64,000 nt of DNA from Psychrobacter sp. JCM 18903 (GTDB lineage: Bacteria; Pseudomonadota; Gammaproteobacteria; Pseudomonadales; Moraxellaceae): assembly GCF_000586475.1 (NCBI RefSeq), contig NZ_BAWJ01000012.1:51179-115178 (forward strand), written 5' to 3'. Numbering within the stretch: position 1 is the stretch's first letter; every line of letters begins with the position of its first letter. A program made the translations under genes and the position numbers. The notes below the pieces were generated by a model, which was not told the origin of the DNA, ran no database searches, and saw only the letters and a list, made by a program, of their open reading frames with translations. Below are positions 50,304 through 60,373 of this stretch, piece by piece.

Positions 50304-50479
50304 CGTGACCAAAACGTGACCATTTCGTGTCCACGCTATAAACACTGATTTTGTAATCGACCCCAACTTATTATTCTTACCTTTATAAAAAACGATGCTA
50401 AGAAATATTTTATTAGCATCGTTTTTGCTTTTCCACTGCTTTTATAAATTGAGCTCATAGCGTGACCAAAACGTGACCA
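50304..50479. repeat. Five CGTGACCA repeats with 11-bp phasing
   Basis: CGTGACCA occurs at 50304-50311 and 50315-50322, with a variant CGTGTCCA at 50326-50333. Two further copies lie at 50461-50468 and 50472-50479. Within each cluster the start-to-start distance is exactly 11 bases, about one helical turn. They lie in the gene-free gap 50210-50597 between the tRNA and the integrase module. This is where arm-type integrase or excisionase sites would be expected. The only reading frame here is a shadow. Confidence 0.6.
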
Positions 50480-50597
50480 AATCATGGAAAAGTAAATATA
50501 AAAAATAACCCCAACCTTAATTCTATGCTTTGAAGTGCCTTGTATATATGGCTTTGCCACTTATTTCTCTGCATATATATTTTCTGTTTGATAGTTT

Positions 50598-50825
50598 TCA
50601 AGATTCTTCATCATCATCTTTAACATTTGGCTTGTAAATAAATAAGTCACCCACCTGCACATCTAAAAACTCACATAACTGGTCAATAGTATTGAAATCA
50701 ATTCTTGAGGACTCTTCATTATATAGTTTATGAAGCGTTGATTTGCTCATGCCTGTTGCTCTTACAACATCTGCTACGCGCAGTTTTTTCTCTGCCAGAA
50801 TCACAGGAAGTTTAGACACAATCAT
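50598..50825 (-). CDS. XRE/Cro-type transcriptional regulator
   Basis: This is a compact DNA-binding protein of 75 residues with a Cro/C1-type helix-turn-helix: VADVVRATGMSKSTLHKLYN, followed by DFNTIDQLCEFLDVQVGDLF, the conserved C-terminal half of the XRE fold. It ends in an acidic tail. It is divergent from the AlpA-like and integrase genes, with two identical-type palindromes between them. It is probably the repressor of the excision/integration module. Confidence 0.85.
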   Translation of the reverse strand: MIVSKLPVILAEKKLRVADVVRATGMSKSTLHKLYNEESSRIDFNTIDQLCEFLDVQVGDLFIYKPNVKDDDEES

Positions 50826-50831
50826 AATTAA

Positions 50832-50918
50832 TACCTCTTTTCGGGTAAAAATGCTTTACATTGAGGTAAAAAGATAATATAGTACACAAATCGGTTATTA
50901 ATTACCTCTAAGCGGGTA
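50832..50918. promoter_or_regulatory. Operator palindromes TACCTC-N6-GGTA between XRE and AlpA-like genes
   Basis: TACCTCTTTTCGGGTA (50832-50847) and TACCTCTAAGCGGGTA (50903-50918) differ in only two central positions. Half-site-like GAGGTAAA occurs near 50863 and again near 51010, close to the AlpA-like start. The placement fits operators of the divergent XRE repressor. Confidence 0.6.
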
Positions 50919-51021
50919 AATATTAACTGATTCCTTCAAGATGCATTTTTACAGGTTAATAAAATAATTTTTATTCTATCACTTAATGCGATGACTTAAT
51001 AACTGAAAAGAGGTAAATATC

Positions 51022-51237
51022 ATGAGCAATACTTATTTAACAACTGATGAGCTAGCCGAACGTATCAAGTACGACCCACGTACTATCCGCAATCAAATGA
51101 AAGACACTGTTTTGATTGAGAACATTCATTACATCCGCCCTTTCGGCGGTCGCAAGATTTTATATGTCTGGGAGCGTATTGAAGAAGATATGTGTAAGCC
51201 GGTTATGAGCGCCATCAACGGTATGGCACTTCAGTAA
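51022..51237 (+). CDS. AlpA/excisionase-like small DNA-binding protein
   Basis: The protein has 71 residues with a winged helix-turn-helix of the MerR/excisionase kind: YLTTDELAERIKYDPRTIRN followed by GGRKILYVWERIEEDM. An AGAGG ribosome site overlaps a half-site of the XRE operator. It lies just upstream of the integrase gene (16 bases), as is usual for excisionases and AlpA-type activators in integrative elements. Confidence 0.75.
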   Translation: MSNTYLTTDELAERIKYDPRTIRNQMKDTVLIENIHYIRPFGGRKILYVWERIEEDMCKPVMSAINGMALQ

Positions 51238-51253
51238 TAAAAGGAGAATTACT

Positions 51254-52476
51254 ATGGCTACTATACAAGGACGGTTTGGCAAACTAATCGCCGACTTCTA
51301 CTATCTAGGTATACGTTGTCGAGAAAAGACTAGTTTGGAAGATAACCCAGCTAACAGAAAAAAATTAGCGACTGTTTTGAAAAAAATGGAAGCAGAAATA
51401 ACCCTAGGCATTTTTGACTATGGCGCTTACTTTCCAAAGAGTACACGTTTAAAAGAGATGACCGCACTGGCTGATAGAGCGGAAGCTTGTATCAGTCGCA
51501 ACCCTACCTTTAGGCAGTTTGTCGATATTTGGTATGAGGAGAAGAAGATTGAATGGCGGCCGAGTTATCGGCAAAAGACGCAGATTATTTTGAACAAGTA
51601 CTTGCTACCTGAGTTTGGTGGCAAAGCGGTACATGCCATAAAAAAACCAGACTTGCTGACCTTCCGTAGCTCTCTCGCCAAAGTTCGTTACGGTAAAGAG
51701 GGTCAGTCAAGTCTGTCAGTAGCACGAATCAATCAGATCATGATACTTCTTCGTATGATACTAGAAGAAGCGTCAGATCGCCATGAGTTTGAGATGCCTT
51801 ATAAAAATATTAAGAATCTCAAGCAAGCTCGTCCAGATGTAAACCCGTTCACACTGAGTGAAGTATGGCTGATTTTAAAGCATGTCCGAGCTGATTATAG
51901 GCCTACTACACCATTCGCTTTTTTACAGGAATGCGTACCAGTGAGATTGATGGACTGAAGTGGGACTGTATTAACTTTGATCGGCGTGAGATCAGTATCC
52001 GTGGTGCATTAGTAAATGGTGAGATGGGCCCGACTAAGACGTTAGGTTCACAACGTGATATTTCGATGTCACAGTTGGTCTATGATGCCTTGCTAGAGCA
52101 GAAGACGCGCACCTTTGGTAAGTCAGAGTTTGTGTTTTGCAACTCACAAGGCAATCCGATGGAATACCGTAATGTTAATAGAAGGGTATGGAAACCCACC
52201 CTTGCCCTGCTCGGTCTTAAACATCGGCGGGCTTATCAGACTCGCCATACAGCAGCGACGCTTTGGCTGGCTGCTGGTGAGAATCCTGAATGGATAGCTC
52301 GCCAGATGGGTCACAGTAGTACGGAGATGCTGTTTCGGGTGTATAGCCGCTACGTACCTGATATCACCCGTCAAGATGGCTCAGCGATGGATAATTTGCT
52401 ACTAGCGAGTAAGGAGAAACTGACAAGCGCAGCAAATAGCTCTAATGCACAAACTGACAAGGAGGCGTCAATATGA
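51254..52476 (+). CDS. int: Tyrosine recombinase/phage integrase with DUF3596 arm domain (frame broken)
   Basis: The corrected protein has about 407 residues. The N-terminal arm-binding domain (DUF3596: KLIADFYYLGIRCREKTSL, then ITLGIFDYGAYFP) is followed by a core-binding SAM-like domain (about 95-190) and the catalytic domain. The catalytic residues are Arg in FFTGMRTSEIDGL, H-x-x-R in YQTRHTAATLW, His in GHSSTEMLFR, and the nucleophile Tyr in VYSRY. One base must be added near 51905 so that AGGCCTAC reads AGGCC(T)TAC. It follows the AlpA-like gene by 16 bases and overlaps the next small gene (ATGA). It probably drove integration near the adjacent tRNA-Gly. Confidence 0.88.
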
Positions 52477-52766
52477 CAATTATCAATTATGAGGAGCTGT
52501 TTGGTGAGTTTAAACCTGATGGTGCAATCAGTACAGATGCAAACCTTATTGCTAATGCATTGATGCGTGAGTTGTATATTTCATCTGGTCATCAACTCGC
52601 ACGTTTCTTAGGAGTGAAATGCTGCTTTGATAACGATATGGCGATGCGTGTATGGGTACAGAAGCGCTTGGATGTGAGTTTTGACTATGTGATTGAGGAT
52701 ATGCGTTGTCAGCTTCAGAGCGAGCTTTATGAGCTACTACCGCACTCTCACTATGTCGGCTACTAA
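52473..52766 (+). CDS. Small hypothetical protein in the integrase operon
   Basis: I do not recognise this 97-residue protein. Its start overlaps the integrase stop (ATGA), so it is translated with it. It has an acidic N-terminus, a helical middle (ANALMRELYISSGHQLARFL) and several aromatic residues near the end. The position suggests an accessory protein of the mobile element. Confidence 0.6.
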   Translation: MTIINYEELFGEFKPDGAISTDANLIANALMRELYISSGHQLARFLGVKCCFDNDMAMRVWVQKRLDVSFDYVIEDMRCQLQSELYELLPHSHYVGY

Positions 52767-52776
52767 GGAGAATGTG

Positions 52777-53181
52777 ATGAGTGTAAAGCTTCAGCCGAAT
52801 ATGACGCAGAACGCACGCGATTTAAGAATCTGTGAGGATTACTGGTCATATGATAACGCAAGTGATTATATCGCTCATATCGAAACCATCTGTGAGAAGT
52901 ATAAGATTAGCCCACAAGTGCTGTTCGAGATAATCGGTGAGTGTTTTGCTTATTTAGATGATGTGCGATGCGAATACTGTGGTTATGTGTGCCTTTACAG
53001 ATACCAGCAGACATTCCTTATATGCGCTCAAAAGACAGTTGGTGCTGTGAGGTATGTGAGCATGCTGTGTGGCGGGAACATAATCATAGATAAGTCGTTC
53101 AAAATATTAAAGCCAGACAACTTAGGTTGTCTGGCTTTTTCGTATGCAATATATCTTCTCTTAAATGCAGTCCAAATTTAG
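52777..53181 (+). CDS. Small hypothetical protein, probably ending before the terminator
   Basis: I do not recognise this protein. The ATG at 52777 has AGGAG 6 bases upstream and follows the previous gene by 10 bases. The first about 98 residues look protein-like, with four cysteines including a CEYCGYVC cluster. The open frame then runs through the strong terminator at 53109-53140 and stops at 53181, which is unlikely to be natural. If one G is missing from the GGG at about 53067-53069, the gene would end at a TAA at 53091-53093, just before the hairpin. Confidence 0.5.
   Translation: MSVKLQPNMTQNARDLRICEDYWSYDNASDYIAHIETICEKYKISPQVLFEIIGECFAYLDDVRCEYCGYVCLYRYQQTFLICAQKTVGAVRYVSMLCGGNIIIDKSFKILKPDNLGCLAFSYAIYLLLNAVQI
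53109..53140 (+). terminator. Rho-independent terminator of the integrase operon
   Basis: AAAGCCAGACAAC (53109-53121) pairs exactly with GTTGTCTGGCTTT (53126-53138) around TTAG and is followed by more T. It marks the end of the integrase module and the start of the restriction region. Confidence 0.9.
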
Positions 53182-55091
53182 TGTGCTACTACATATGTTT
53201 AGATAACAATGAGAACTCTAATTGTGCCCAATATTTACTAGACTTTAAAAAACCTAATATATATTTTGAAAGTCGTCCTCAATCACACGAAACTCTTCAG
53301 CTACTTTTTGATGGTACGCAAGAAACAGATTTAAAGTATGAGAGCCTAAATGGAGCTATTTTAGATGGTTTTAAAATAATAAAAGAGGTCTTACAACAGT
53401 CTTTCAAAATAGATGATAAGACTAAAAGCTCTAAAATAACTCTGAATCAATTCTGTACATATCTATTTGAAAAAGTACTAATAGCCCAAGTACCTGTACC
53501 TGAGGAAACAGACCTAAACCATTATTTTGAAGTGATGAATAACCGAGGTGAGCAGTTAGAAAAGCATGAAATTATAAAGGCGCGGTTGTTATCAATTATT
53601 GAAGAAGCGAAGGAAAATGATATAAAGGCTGCGGATAAAAAATTAGCTAAAGCCCTAATTCATGATGTTTGGGAAGCCTGCGCCAACATGAATAAGTATG
53701 TGCAGTATGGTTTTAATACTAGCCTACGCACAGCTATATTTTCAGGGGGATGGAATAATCTTACAGCGATGAAATTCCAAGATCTATTAGCGCATTATAA
53801 AAATAATGCAGAAGATGAAGCACTTAAGCAAAGCAACCTAAATCAGAAAGTTGCTAACCCTATTAAAGGTGAAACGGCTAACTCAAGTTTATCATTACAC
53901 AAAATTTTATTTGATAAAGACACGGTTATTCCTCCTAACCCTAAAGACAAAAATAAGAACAAAGATGATGACAGTGAGATTTATTACAGCTTAGTCAATT
54001 TTCCAAACTTCTTATTGCATGTTCTAAAGATTATGCTAAATACAGATGGTGAATTAGTAGATATCTCACTAGATGATAAGCAGTTGTTACCACAGTTTGA
54101 AAAATATATTATAGGTAGGGATGTAGCAGAACCCTATGAGCAGACCACAAAATTTATTTATGCTTTACTTAAAACTAAGTTCTTATTTGATAAATACGTG
54201 ATCAAGCGTAAACCACTTGATGATAAGCATTGGTCATTAGAAAAATTAGAAAAAAGAGGCAAAGACCGCCCTCTAGATTTTTATAACAGTTTTGAAGATG
54301 AGAAAACTAATAAAAAACTGATAATGTTGCAGAGCGTTTTTCACGTGTCAGCGCCAACCATGAACTATAAGCATTGGTTGAATGCTAGCCTGTACTATCT
54401 ACATAACAGCTTTAAAGAAAGTTATGATTTGAATGGTAAACAAGTTATTAACGGTGACAAGTATATCCAATATCTAGAAGGACTTGCTCGTGCATTTATG
54501 TTAAGACTCTATTTAACTAATGAACGAGATAATTATCACCAAATCATTTATCAAACCTCAGACTTTAATCAAGTCCTATCTAAAGATACTGACGATAATT
54601 TGAATCCTGATAGTTTACGTACACATATTAGGCATTATCTTAGGTATGGCAATATTCGTAATATCTTCGTATTTAATTATTTAGATTATTTGCTTTGGAA
54701 AAAGGGTAACGGGCCTAAATTTATATTTACTGCTCGAAGCTCTATAGAACACTTTTACCCTCAAAATAAACGAGATGATAAACTTTTTATAGATGATAAA
54801 AATACAGAAGATACGCTACTTCATTCGTTTGGCAATTTGTGTTTGATTAGTCATAGCCTTAACTCACGAGTAAGCAATGATATGCCTGAAGTAAAGGTGA
54901 AATATTTTTCAGATGGTAAAGATATTGGAAATGGACAAATCGATAGCTTAAAACTACTCAGAATGATTGAATGCACTAAAAACGAAAAAGGTATATGGGA
55001 TAAAACAATGATCGAAAACCATGAACATGAAATGTTAAAGGTTTTGATGGAAGGACTTAGCTTAGAACCGAAGGACTTATGTTATGAGTAA
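53127..55091 (+). pseudogene. 5'-truncated DUF262/DUF1524 (GmrSD-like) gene
   Basis: The open frame starts inside a terminator and its first ~25 residues are not protein-like. From about 53230 it resembles the second half of a DUF262 domain (KPNIYFESRPQ, then DLNHYFEVMNNRGEQLEKHE and IIKARLL). The C-terminal DUF1524 nuclease region carries SSIEHFYPQN (the H of an HNH-like motif) and HSFGNLCLISHSLNSRVSND. The N-terminal DUF262 part, with the DGQQR-type motif and about 110-130 residues, is absent from all frames between the terminator and this point. The gene therefore appears cut at its 5' end. Its stop overlaps the hsdR start, as in type I restriction loci that carry DUF262 genes. Complete homologues act in type IV or associated phage restriction. 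Confidence 0.75.
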
Positions 55092-58000
55092 TGTCACCGA
55101 CATAGAAAGACTCACGCAAAACCGTGTCGTACGCTTTTTTACTGATACACTCGGCTACCGCTATCTCGGCGACTTTAAAGATAGACCTAATAACAAGAAT
55201 ATTGAGCCTGAGATTTTAGCCAACTGGCTAAGCTCCCGTAACGTCAGCCGTACGCTGCAAAATAGAGCCATAAACGCTCTAGAAAAAGCAGCCGCTATAG
55301 GCAGTGGCGTTAAATTATACGATGCCAACAAAGAGGTTTATAGACTACTGCGTTATGGCATCAAAGAAAAAGAAGGTACAGGGGATCACAAAGAGACCAT
55401 TTGGCTGATTGATTGGAATAATATTGAGGCTAATGACTTTGCTATTGCCGAAGAAGTCTCCATCATGGGCGAGAATAAAAAACGCCCCGACATCGTCCTT
55501 TATGTCAACGGCATTGCCCTTGGCGTGATCGAGCTTAAACGCTCAACCATCAACGTCACCGAAGGCATTCATCAGAACCTAGACAACCAAAAGAAAGAAT
55601 TTATTCGACAATTTTTTAGCACCATACAATTGGTTATGGCAGGTAATGATACCCAAGGCCTGCGCTATGGCACGATCGAAACGCCTGAGAAGTATTATTT
55701 AGCATGGAAAGAAGCCAACCCCAATCATACACCCCAGTCTGATATTAGCGTACCGACGCATCTTACTTTAGCAAACGCTAACTTCACCGATCAGCCTTAG
55801 ACTTCCATCTGTATCATATGTGCAATAAGCACCGATTCTTAGACATCATCAATAACTTCATTGTTTTTGATTCGGGTGTCAAAAAGACTTGCCGACACAA
55901 TCAGTATTTCGGGATACAGGCGGCAAAAAAACACATTGCACAGCGCAAGGATGGGATTGTTTGGCATACCCAAGGCTCAGGCAAAAGCTTGACCATGGTT
56001 TGGCTGGCTAAATGGATACGGGAGAATGTCACCAATAGTCGCGTACTAATTATTACTGACCGTACCGAGCTTGATGAACAGATTGAAAAAGTCTTTTTTG
56101 GTGTCGATGAATCAATATATCGCACCAAGAGCGGTGCTGATCTTATTACCCAGCTAAATCAGCCTAACCCTTGGTTGCTCTGCTCCCTAGTTCATAAATT
56201 TGGGCGCGGCGGTGATGATGATAGCCTTGACAGTAAAGACACAGACGACTTTATAAAGGACATTCAAGCCAGCCTACCGTCAGACTTTAGCCTAAGGGCG
56301 ATTTATTTGTCTTTGTTGATGAGTGTCACCGCACTCAGTCTGGCAAGCTGCACGGCGCTATGAAGGCATTATTGCCAGAAGCGATGTTTGTCGGTTTTAC
56401 CGGGACGCCACTACTCAAAAAAGATAAGAAGAAATCTATCGAAGTGTTTGGTCCTTTTATTCATACCTATAAGTTTGATGAAGCAGTTGCTGACGGTGTG
56501 GTATTGGACCTCCTGTATGAAGCACGTGATATCGATCAACAGCTTACCTCCTCTAAGAAAGTCGATGAATGGTTCGATGCTCATACCCGTGGCTTAACCA
56601 ATATTGCCAAAAGCCAGCTTAAGCAAAAATGGGGAACCATGCAGCGGGTTCTGTCTAGCCAGTCGCGCATAGAGTGCATCGTCAATGACATCTTGCTCGA
56701 TATGCAGAAAAAGCCAAGGCTTATGGATGGTCATGGCAATGCCATGCTTGTGTGCAATAGTATTTATCAAGCCTGTAAATCTTATGAGCCTTTGAGAACT
56801 CTTTCTTGAAAGGCAAAGTGGCAATTGTGACCAGTTACTTACCGACTGCAGATAGCATCAAAGGTGAAGAAACTGGCGAAGGCATGACAGAGAAGCTTTT
56901 TAAATATCGAATCTATCGCAGAATGATTGCTGATTATTATGATATCAGCGAACAAGAAGCAGGTTCTAAGGCCGAGGACTTTGAAAAGTCAGTTAAAAAA
57001 CGCTTCATCGAAGAACCAGGTCAAATGCGCCTACTAATAGTCGTCGATAAACTGCTAACAGGATTTGATGCCCCTTCTGCTACTTATCTATATATTGATA
57101 AAAAGATGGCTGATCATAACCTTTTTCAGGCTATTTGCCGGGTTAATAGACTCGATGGTGCAGAAAAAGACTATGGCTATATCATTGATTATCAGGATCT
57201 ATTTCAGTCTTTAAACAGTACTATCTCTGACTATACGCAAGGCGCGTTTTCGGAATACGAAGATGAAGATATTGATGGGCTGTTAAAGAACCGCTTAACT
57301 GCGGCAAAACAAAACCTAGATGATGCCTTAGAGATGGCCAGAGGACTGTGTGAACCTGTTAAACACCCTAGAAATACACAAGATTATGGTGCTTACTTTT
57401 GTCCTAGCGAGGGCACGACTGAGGCTGAAAAAATAGAACAAGAACAGCTTAGACTCACCCTGTACAAAAGCGTCTCCAACTGATACGTGCTTATGGCAAT
57501 ATTGCCAATGAAATGGCGGAAGCGGGATATAACGATCAGGAGATCAAACGCATCAAAGATGATGTAAAGCACTTTGAGTCGGTTCGTAATAACATCAAGC
57601 TTATGAGTGGCGACCATATCGATATGAAAAGCTACGAGCCGACCATGCGTAGGATGTTAGACACTTATATTCATGCCACCCCTAGTGAGACGGTTATCGA
57701 CTTTGAAGATTTAGGACTTATTGAGTTAATTGTCAATCAAGGGCCTGAAGCTTTAATCAAAGCCATACCTGAGGATATAGCGAGCAACCCTGAAAACGTC
57801 GCAGAGACCATCGAAAACAACGTGCGCAAAACGATTGTCGATGAAAACCCCGTCAACCCAAAGTACTACGAGCATATGTCTGCCCTACTCGATGAGCTCA
57901 TTGAGCTACGCCGACAAAAAGCCATTGCTTACGCTGAGTACTTACAAAAAATACGCCAGCTAGCCTCTAAAGTAATTAACCCGACTGGCAGTGCAGGTGG

Positions 58001-58250
58001 TGACGCATACCCTGAGACCATTAACACCCCTGCTAAACGCGCACTATATGATAATTTGGATCAGAATGAAGACTTGGCAGATAAAGTTGATGCAGCTATT
58101 CGCCTCCATAAACAGGCTGATTGGCAAGGTCATCTAATTAAAGAGCGCAAGATTACAAATGCGGTGCATCAGGTCATCAAAGAATATGAAGTTGATACTG
58201 ACTTAGAAGAGCTGATTAGTTTGGTGAAAGCACAACAGGAATATCAGTGA
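55084..58250 (+). CDS. hsdR: Type I restriction enzyme R subunit HsdR (four frame breaks)
   Basis: The corrected protein has about 1056 residues. The N-terminal nuclease domain carries RPDIVLYVNGIALGVIELKR (PD-(D/E)XK type). The translocase follows: Walker A WHTQGSGKSLTMVW, then VLIITDRTELDEQI, DEAD-type box VDECHRTQ, GFTGTPLLKKD, and motif VI region FQAICRVNRLDG. Single added bases are needed near 55797 (to D-Q-P-L-D-F-H), 56293 (before P-K-G-D-L-F-V-F-V-D-E-C-H), 56782 (to P-F-E-N-S-F-L-K-G) and 57496 (to S-N-L-I-R-A-Y-G). It cleaves DNA after ATP-driven translocation when joined to HsdM and HsdS. Neither is found in the window; upstream lies an integrase module and downstream a metallopeptidase. 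It may be an orphan remnant. Confidence 0.88.
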
Positions 58251-58983
58251 TTATTAAGTCAGCCTTTATTAAAATTGGTGAGCTAGATATACATCTAACT
58301 CGCAAGGATATTAAAAACCTACATATCAGCGTGATGCCACCTGATGGACAGGTCAGAGTATCTGCACCTGATGCTATGACCGATACGGCCATTCGGATGG
58401 CTGTCATCCACCGTATACCCTGGATTCGGCGTCAGCAGGCTGCCTTTGCCAAGCAAGAGCGTCAATCTACAAGGGAGATGGTAAATGGAGAGACGCATTA
58501 TCTTTGGGGCAAGCGTTACCGACTTCAAGTGATTGAGAGCGATACCCTCAAATCTCAGACGATCAAACTAAAGGGCGGTAAGCTTGTCCTAACCGTAAAC
58601 ACTGATGCCTCAGAGGAAGTAAAACTTAAGGTATTGACTGAATACTATCGTGGCCGACTAAAAGCTAGAGCACCCGATCTTATCGATAAGTGGTCAAAGA
58701 AAACTGACGTCACTATAAATAGCTGGCAGATCCAAAAAATGAAAACCAAATGGGGCAGCTGTAATATAGAGTCAGGCAATATAAGGCTTAACCTAGATTG
58801 GCCAAAAAACCACTGCCCTGTTTGGAATATATCATTTTGCATGAACTGCTACATTTCAAAGAAAGGCAGCACAACGATAGATTTAAAGCTCTACTCGACA
58901 TTTACATGCCAGACTGGCGATCTAGACGAGATTTACTCAACCAAATGCCATTAAACCAGGAAAACTGGAAACATCAAAAATAG
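58247..58983 (+). CDS. YgjP-like (DUF45/M48-type) metallopeptidase (frame broken)
   Basis: The protein has about 245 residues. The main frame contains MKTKWGSCNIESGNIRLNL, the hallmark of the YgjP/WLM clan. Catalytic HExxH (ILHELLHFKERQHNDRF) lies in another frame from about 58800; one T added in GATTGG (to GATTTGG) joins them. The C-terminal MPDWRSRRDLLN is typical of the family. The start appears to be a GTG at 58247 overlapping the hsdR stop, with AGGA upstream. Such peptidases regularly follow hsdR in type I restriction loci; their role is unknown. Confidence 0.86.
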
Positions 58984-59023
58984 TGCTTCAACTAAAGACG
59001 AACACTTAGCTCAGGACCTCTAC

Positions 59024-59650
59024 CTACTCTTCAGCATATAACGCCTTTAAACGAAAACAGTGTGGCTCATCAGTCATACTTGAACGGTAATAGATAGACG
59101 CATCATCATTAGATAACAACGATTCAACAGCTTCTGATATATAAGCAAAAGCTTCCAATGGTAAACTTTGGACGCTCTCCATTCCAATAAACAATGCTTT
59201 AGTATTGCGTGCTGTCGAAAGTTGATCCACAAGATTATGCGTTGTTACTTTTATTAAATCTGTTTCAGATTCACCTTTGGCACTTACTTGGATGAATTGA
59301 AATAAACTGCCACACTCAAACAGACTTTTGATATCTACCACATCTATACCAATAAAAGTACTTGCAGATTTTACATCAAGCATTCTAATGACCTCGTTTA
59401 CTTCATCTGGCTGACATTTAACAACGCCTTCCATAATATCTAAGCGCTCAAAATCATAATCACCTATTTGCAAGCCTACTAAAAACCAAGCCCCTGACTT
59501 CTCTTTTAACCCTACTAGCGCCTCCTCATCCCAATCACCACTGATGATAAAGCAACCAATAGCAGACTTCGGGTAATAGTCCATGGTTTGTCGATATAGA
59601 ACAGCACTAGGTGTGTCATCTATATATGAGTCATCTATATGGTATTTCAT
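59024..59650 (-). CDS. Uncharacterised protein with an FtsZ-C-like domain, paralogue of the LRR protein C-terminus
   Basis: The protein has 208 residues and belongs to no family I can name. It aligns along its length with the C-terminal half of the LRR protein at 60374-61378: GCFIISGDWDEEALVGL against GFFLISDNWDEKSLIDL, FLVGLQ against FLLGLQ, KCQPDEVNEV against ICQLDEVQNV, and VDIKSLF against TDIKKAL. The last ~105 residues show a pattern like the C-terminal domain of FtsZ: D-x-x-D-I-K, a glycine, SAKGESETD, then LPLEAFAYISEAVES and SNDDASIYYRSSM. No GTPase N-terminal domain is present. The ATG at 59650 is preferred over a GTG at 59662; neither has a strong ribosome site. A nuclease-gene fragment lies just upstream at 59680-59798. 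Confidence 0.7.
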   Translation of the reverse strand: MKYHIDDSYIDDTPSAVLYRQTMDYYPKSAIGCFIISGDWDEEALVGLKEKSGAWFLVGLQIGDYDFERLDIMEGVVKCQPDEVNEVIRMLDVKSASTFIGIDVVDIKSLFECGSLFQFIQVSAKGESETDLIKVTTHNLVDQLSTARNTKALFIGMESVQSLPLEAFAYISEAVESLLSNDDASIYYRSSMTDEPHCFRLKALYAEE

Positions 59651-59679
59651 AGTTATATTCACTGATAATTAACGGTTTT

Positions 59680-59798
59680 TTAAGGTAGTCAAAAATATCA
59701 AGTTCTGACGAGAGTTAACGACTATAAAGCGCTTGCACAGTCTCAAAGGCATTCATCATCTAGCATCATTCTTTTATTAAGGTTTGAACTACACTCAT
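59680..59798 (-). pseudogene. Decayed 5' fragment of a second PD-(D/E)XK nuclease gene
   Basis: Read on the minus strand from an ATG at 59798, this stretch gives M-S-V-V-Q-T-L-I-K-E, then (after a frame change) A-F-E-T-V-Q-A-L-Y-S-R, a stop, and L-S-S-E-L-D-I-F-D-Y-L. The intact nuclease at 61409-62674 begins MSEVQTLINE ... ALETAQALYSRQLSPDFNTF. The match is residue by residue across about 38 positions. AAAGGA lies before the ATG, so the ribosome site survives. It stands directly upstream of the FtsZ-C-like protein gene, just as the intact nuclease stands upstream of the LRR protein. Confidence 0.8.
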
Positions 59799-59841
59799 GC
59801 TCATACATCCTTTTTGAAATCTCATTCAGTCCTATTTGGCG

Positions 59842-60282
59842 CTATTGTTGATCACTCAGTTGCTTTAGCATTTTTATAGTGTTTATATCGTAACTGCATT
59901 CAAAATACTGATCCAAAAGCTCGTTAAAAACACATTTTTTATTAGAGGACGCCAAAGTAAACAACGTAAGCGAAGAGTGTAATTTCAGCGTATCGATTGA
60001 TCCGAATATTTCTAAAGCGCTTTTATTAGGATGCAACAATAGTAATTCAGCACACTCTCTCAACCGTGCTCCAAGCACATCGTGCTGCAAATACTCTTTT
60101 GCCTGTTCTAGACTCTCTATCGCAAAGCGCCGAGCCATTGTACTGCGCCCCAAGCCTTTCACCTGTGGAAAAATAAACCACATCCAATGTGTACGCTTAC
60201 GCCCTTCAGTTAACTCTTTAATAACCGATGGATAAACAGTATTTTGCGCTTGGATAAAATCGTTGAATAAAGCTGTACTCAT
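59842..60282 (-). CDS. DUF1810 family protein
   Basis: The protein has about 146 residues and the clear DUF1810 pattern: FNDFIQAQNTVYPSVIKEL, GRKRTHWMWFIFPQVKGLG, then EYLQHDVLGARLRECAELLL and FGSIDTLKLHSSLTLF. The ATG at 60282 with AAGG 8 bases upstream is preferred over a GTG three codons earlier. It lies between the two paralogous FtsZ-C-like genes. DUF1810 proteins are uncharacterised soluble proteins. Confidence 0.88.
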   Translation of the reverse strand: MSTALFNDFIQAQNTVYPSVIKELTEGRKRTHWMWFIFPQVKGLGRSTMARRFAIESLEQAKEYLQHDVLGARLRECAELLLLHPNKSALEIFGSIDTLKLHSSLTLFTLASSNKKCVFNELLDQYFECSYDINTIKMLKQLSDQQ

Positions 60283-60373
60283 ACCTCTCACCTTCTATAT
60301 TCTTTGCTTTTTAAGTGATTACCTGGCAACGATGCTGACGAACTCATTCAAGCTATATTTATACTTAATACAA

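Noticed and set aside
50336..50560. A 74-codon minus-strand frame between tRNA-Gly and the XRE gene
   Set aside because: Its sequence is explained by the CGTGACCA repeats and AT-rich DNA; it has no domain and no start signal.
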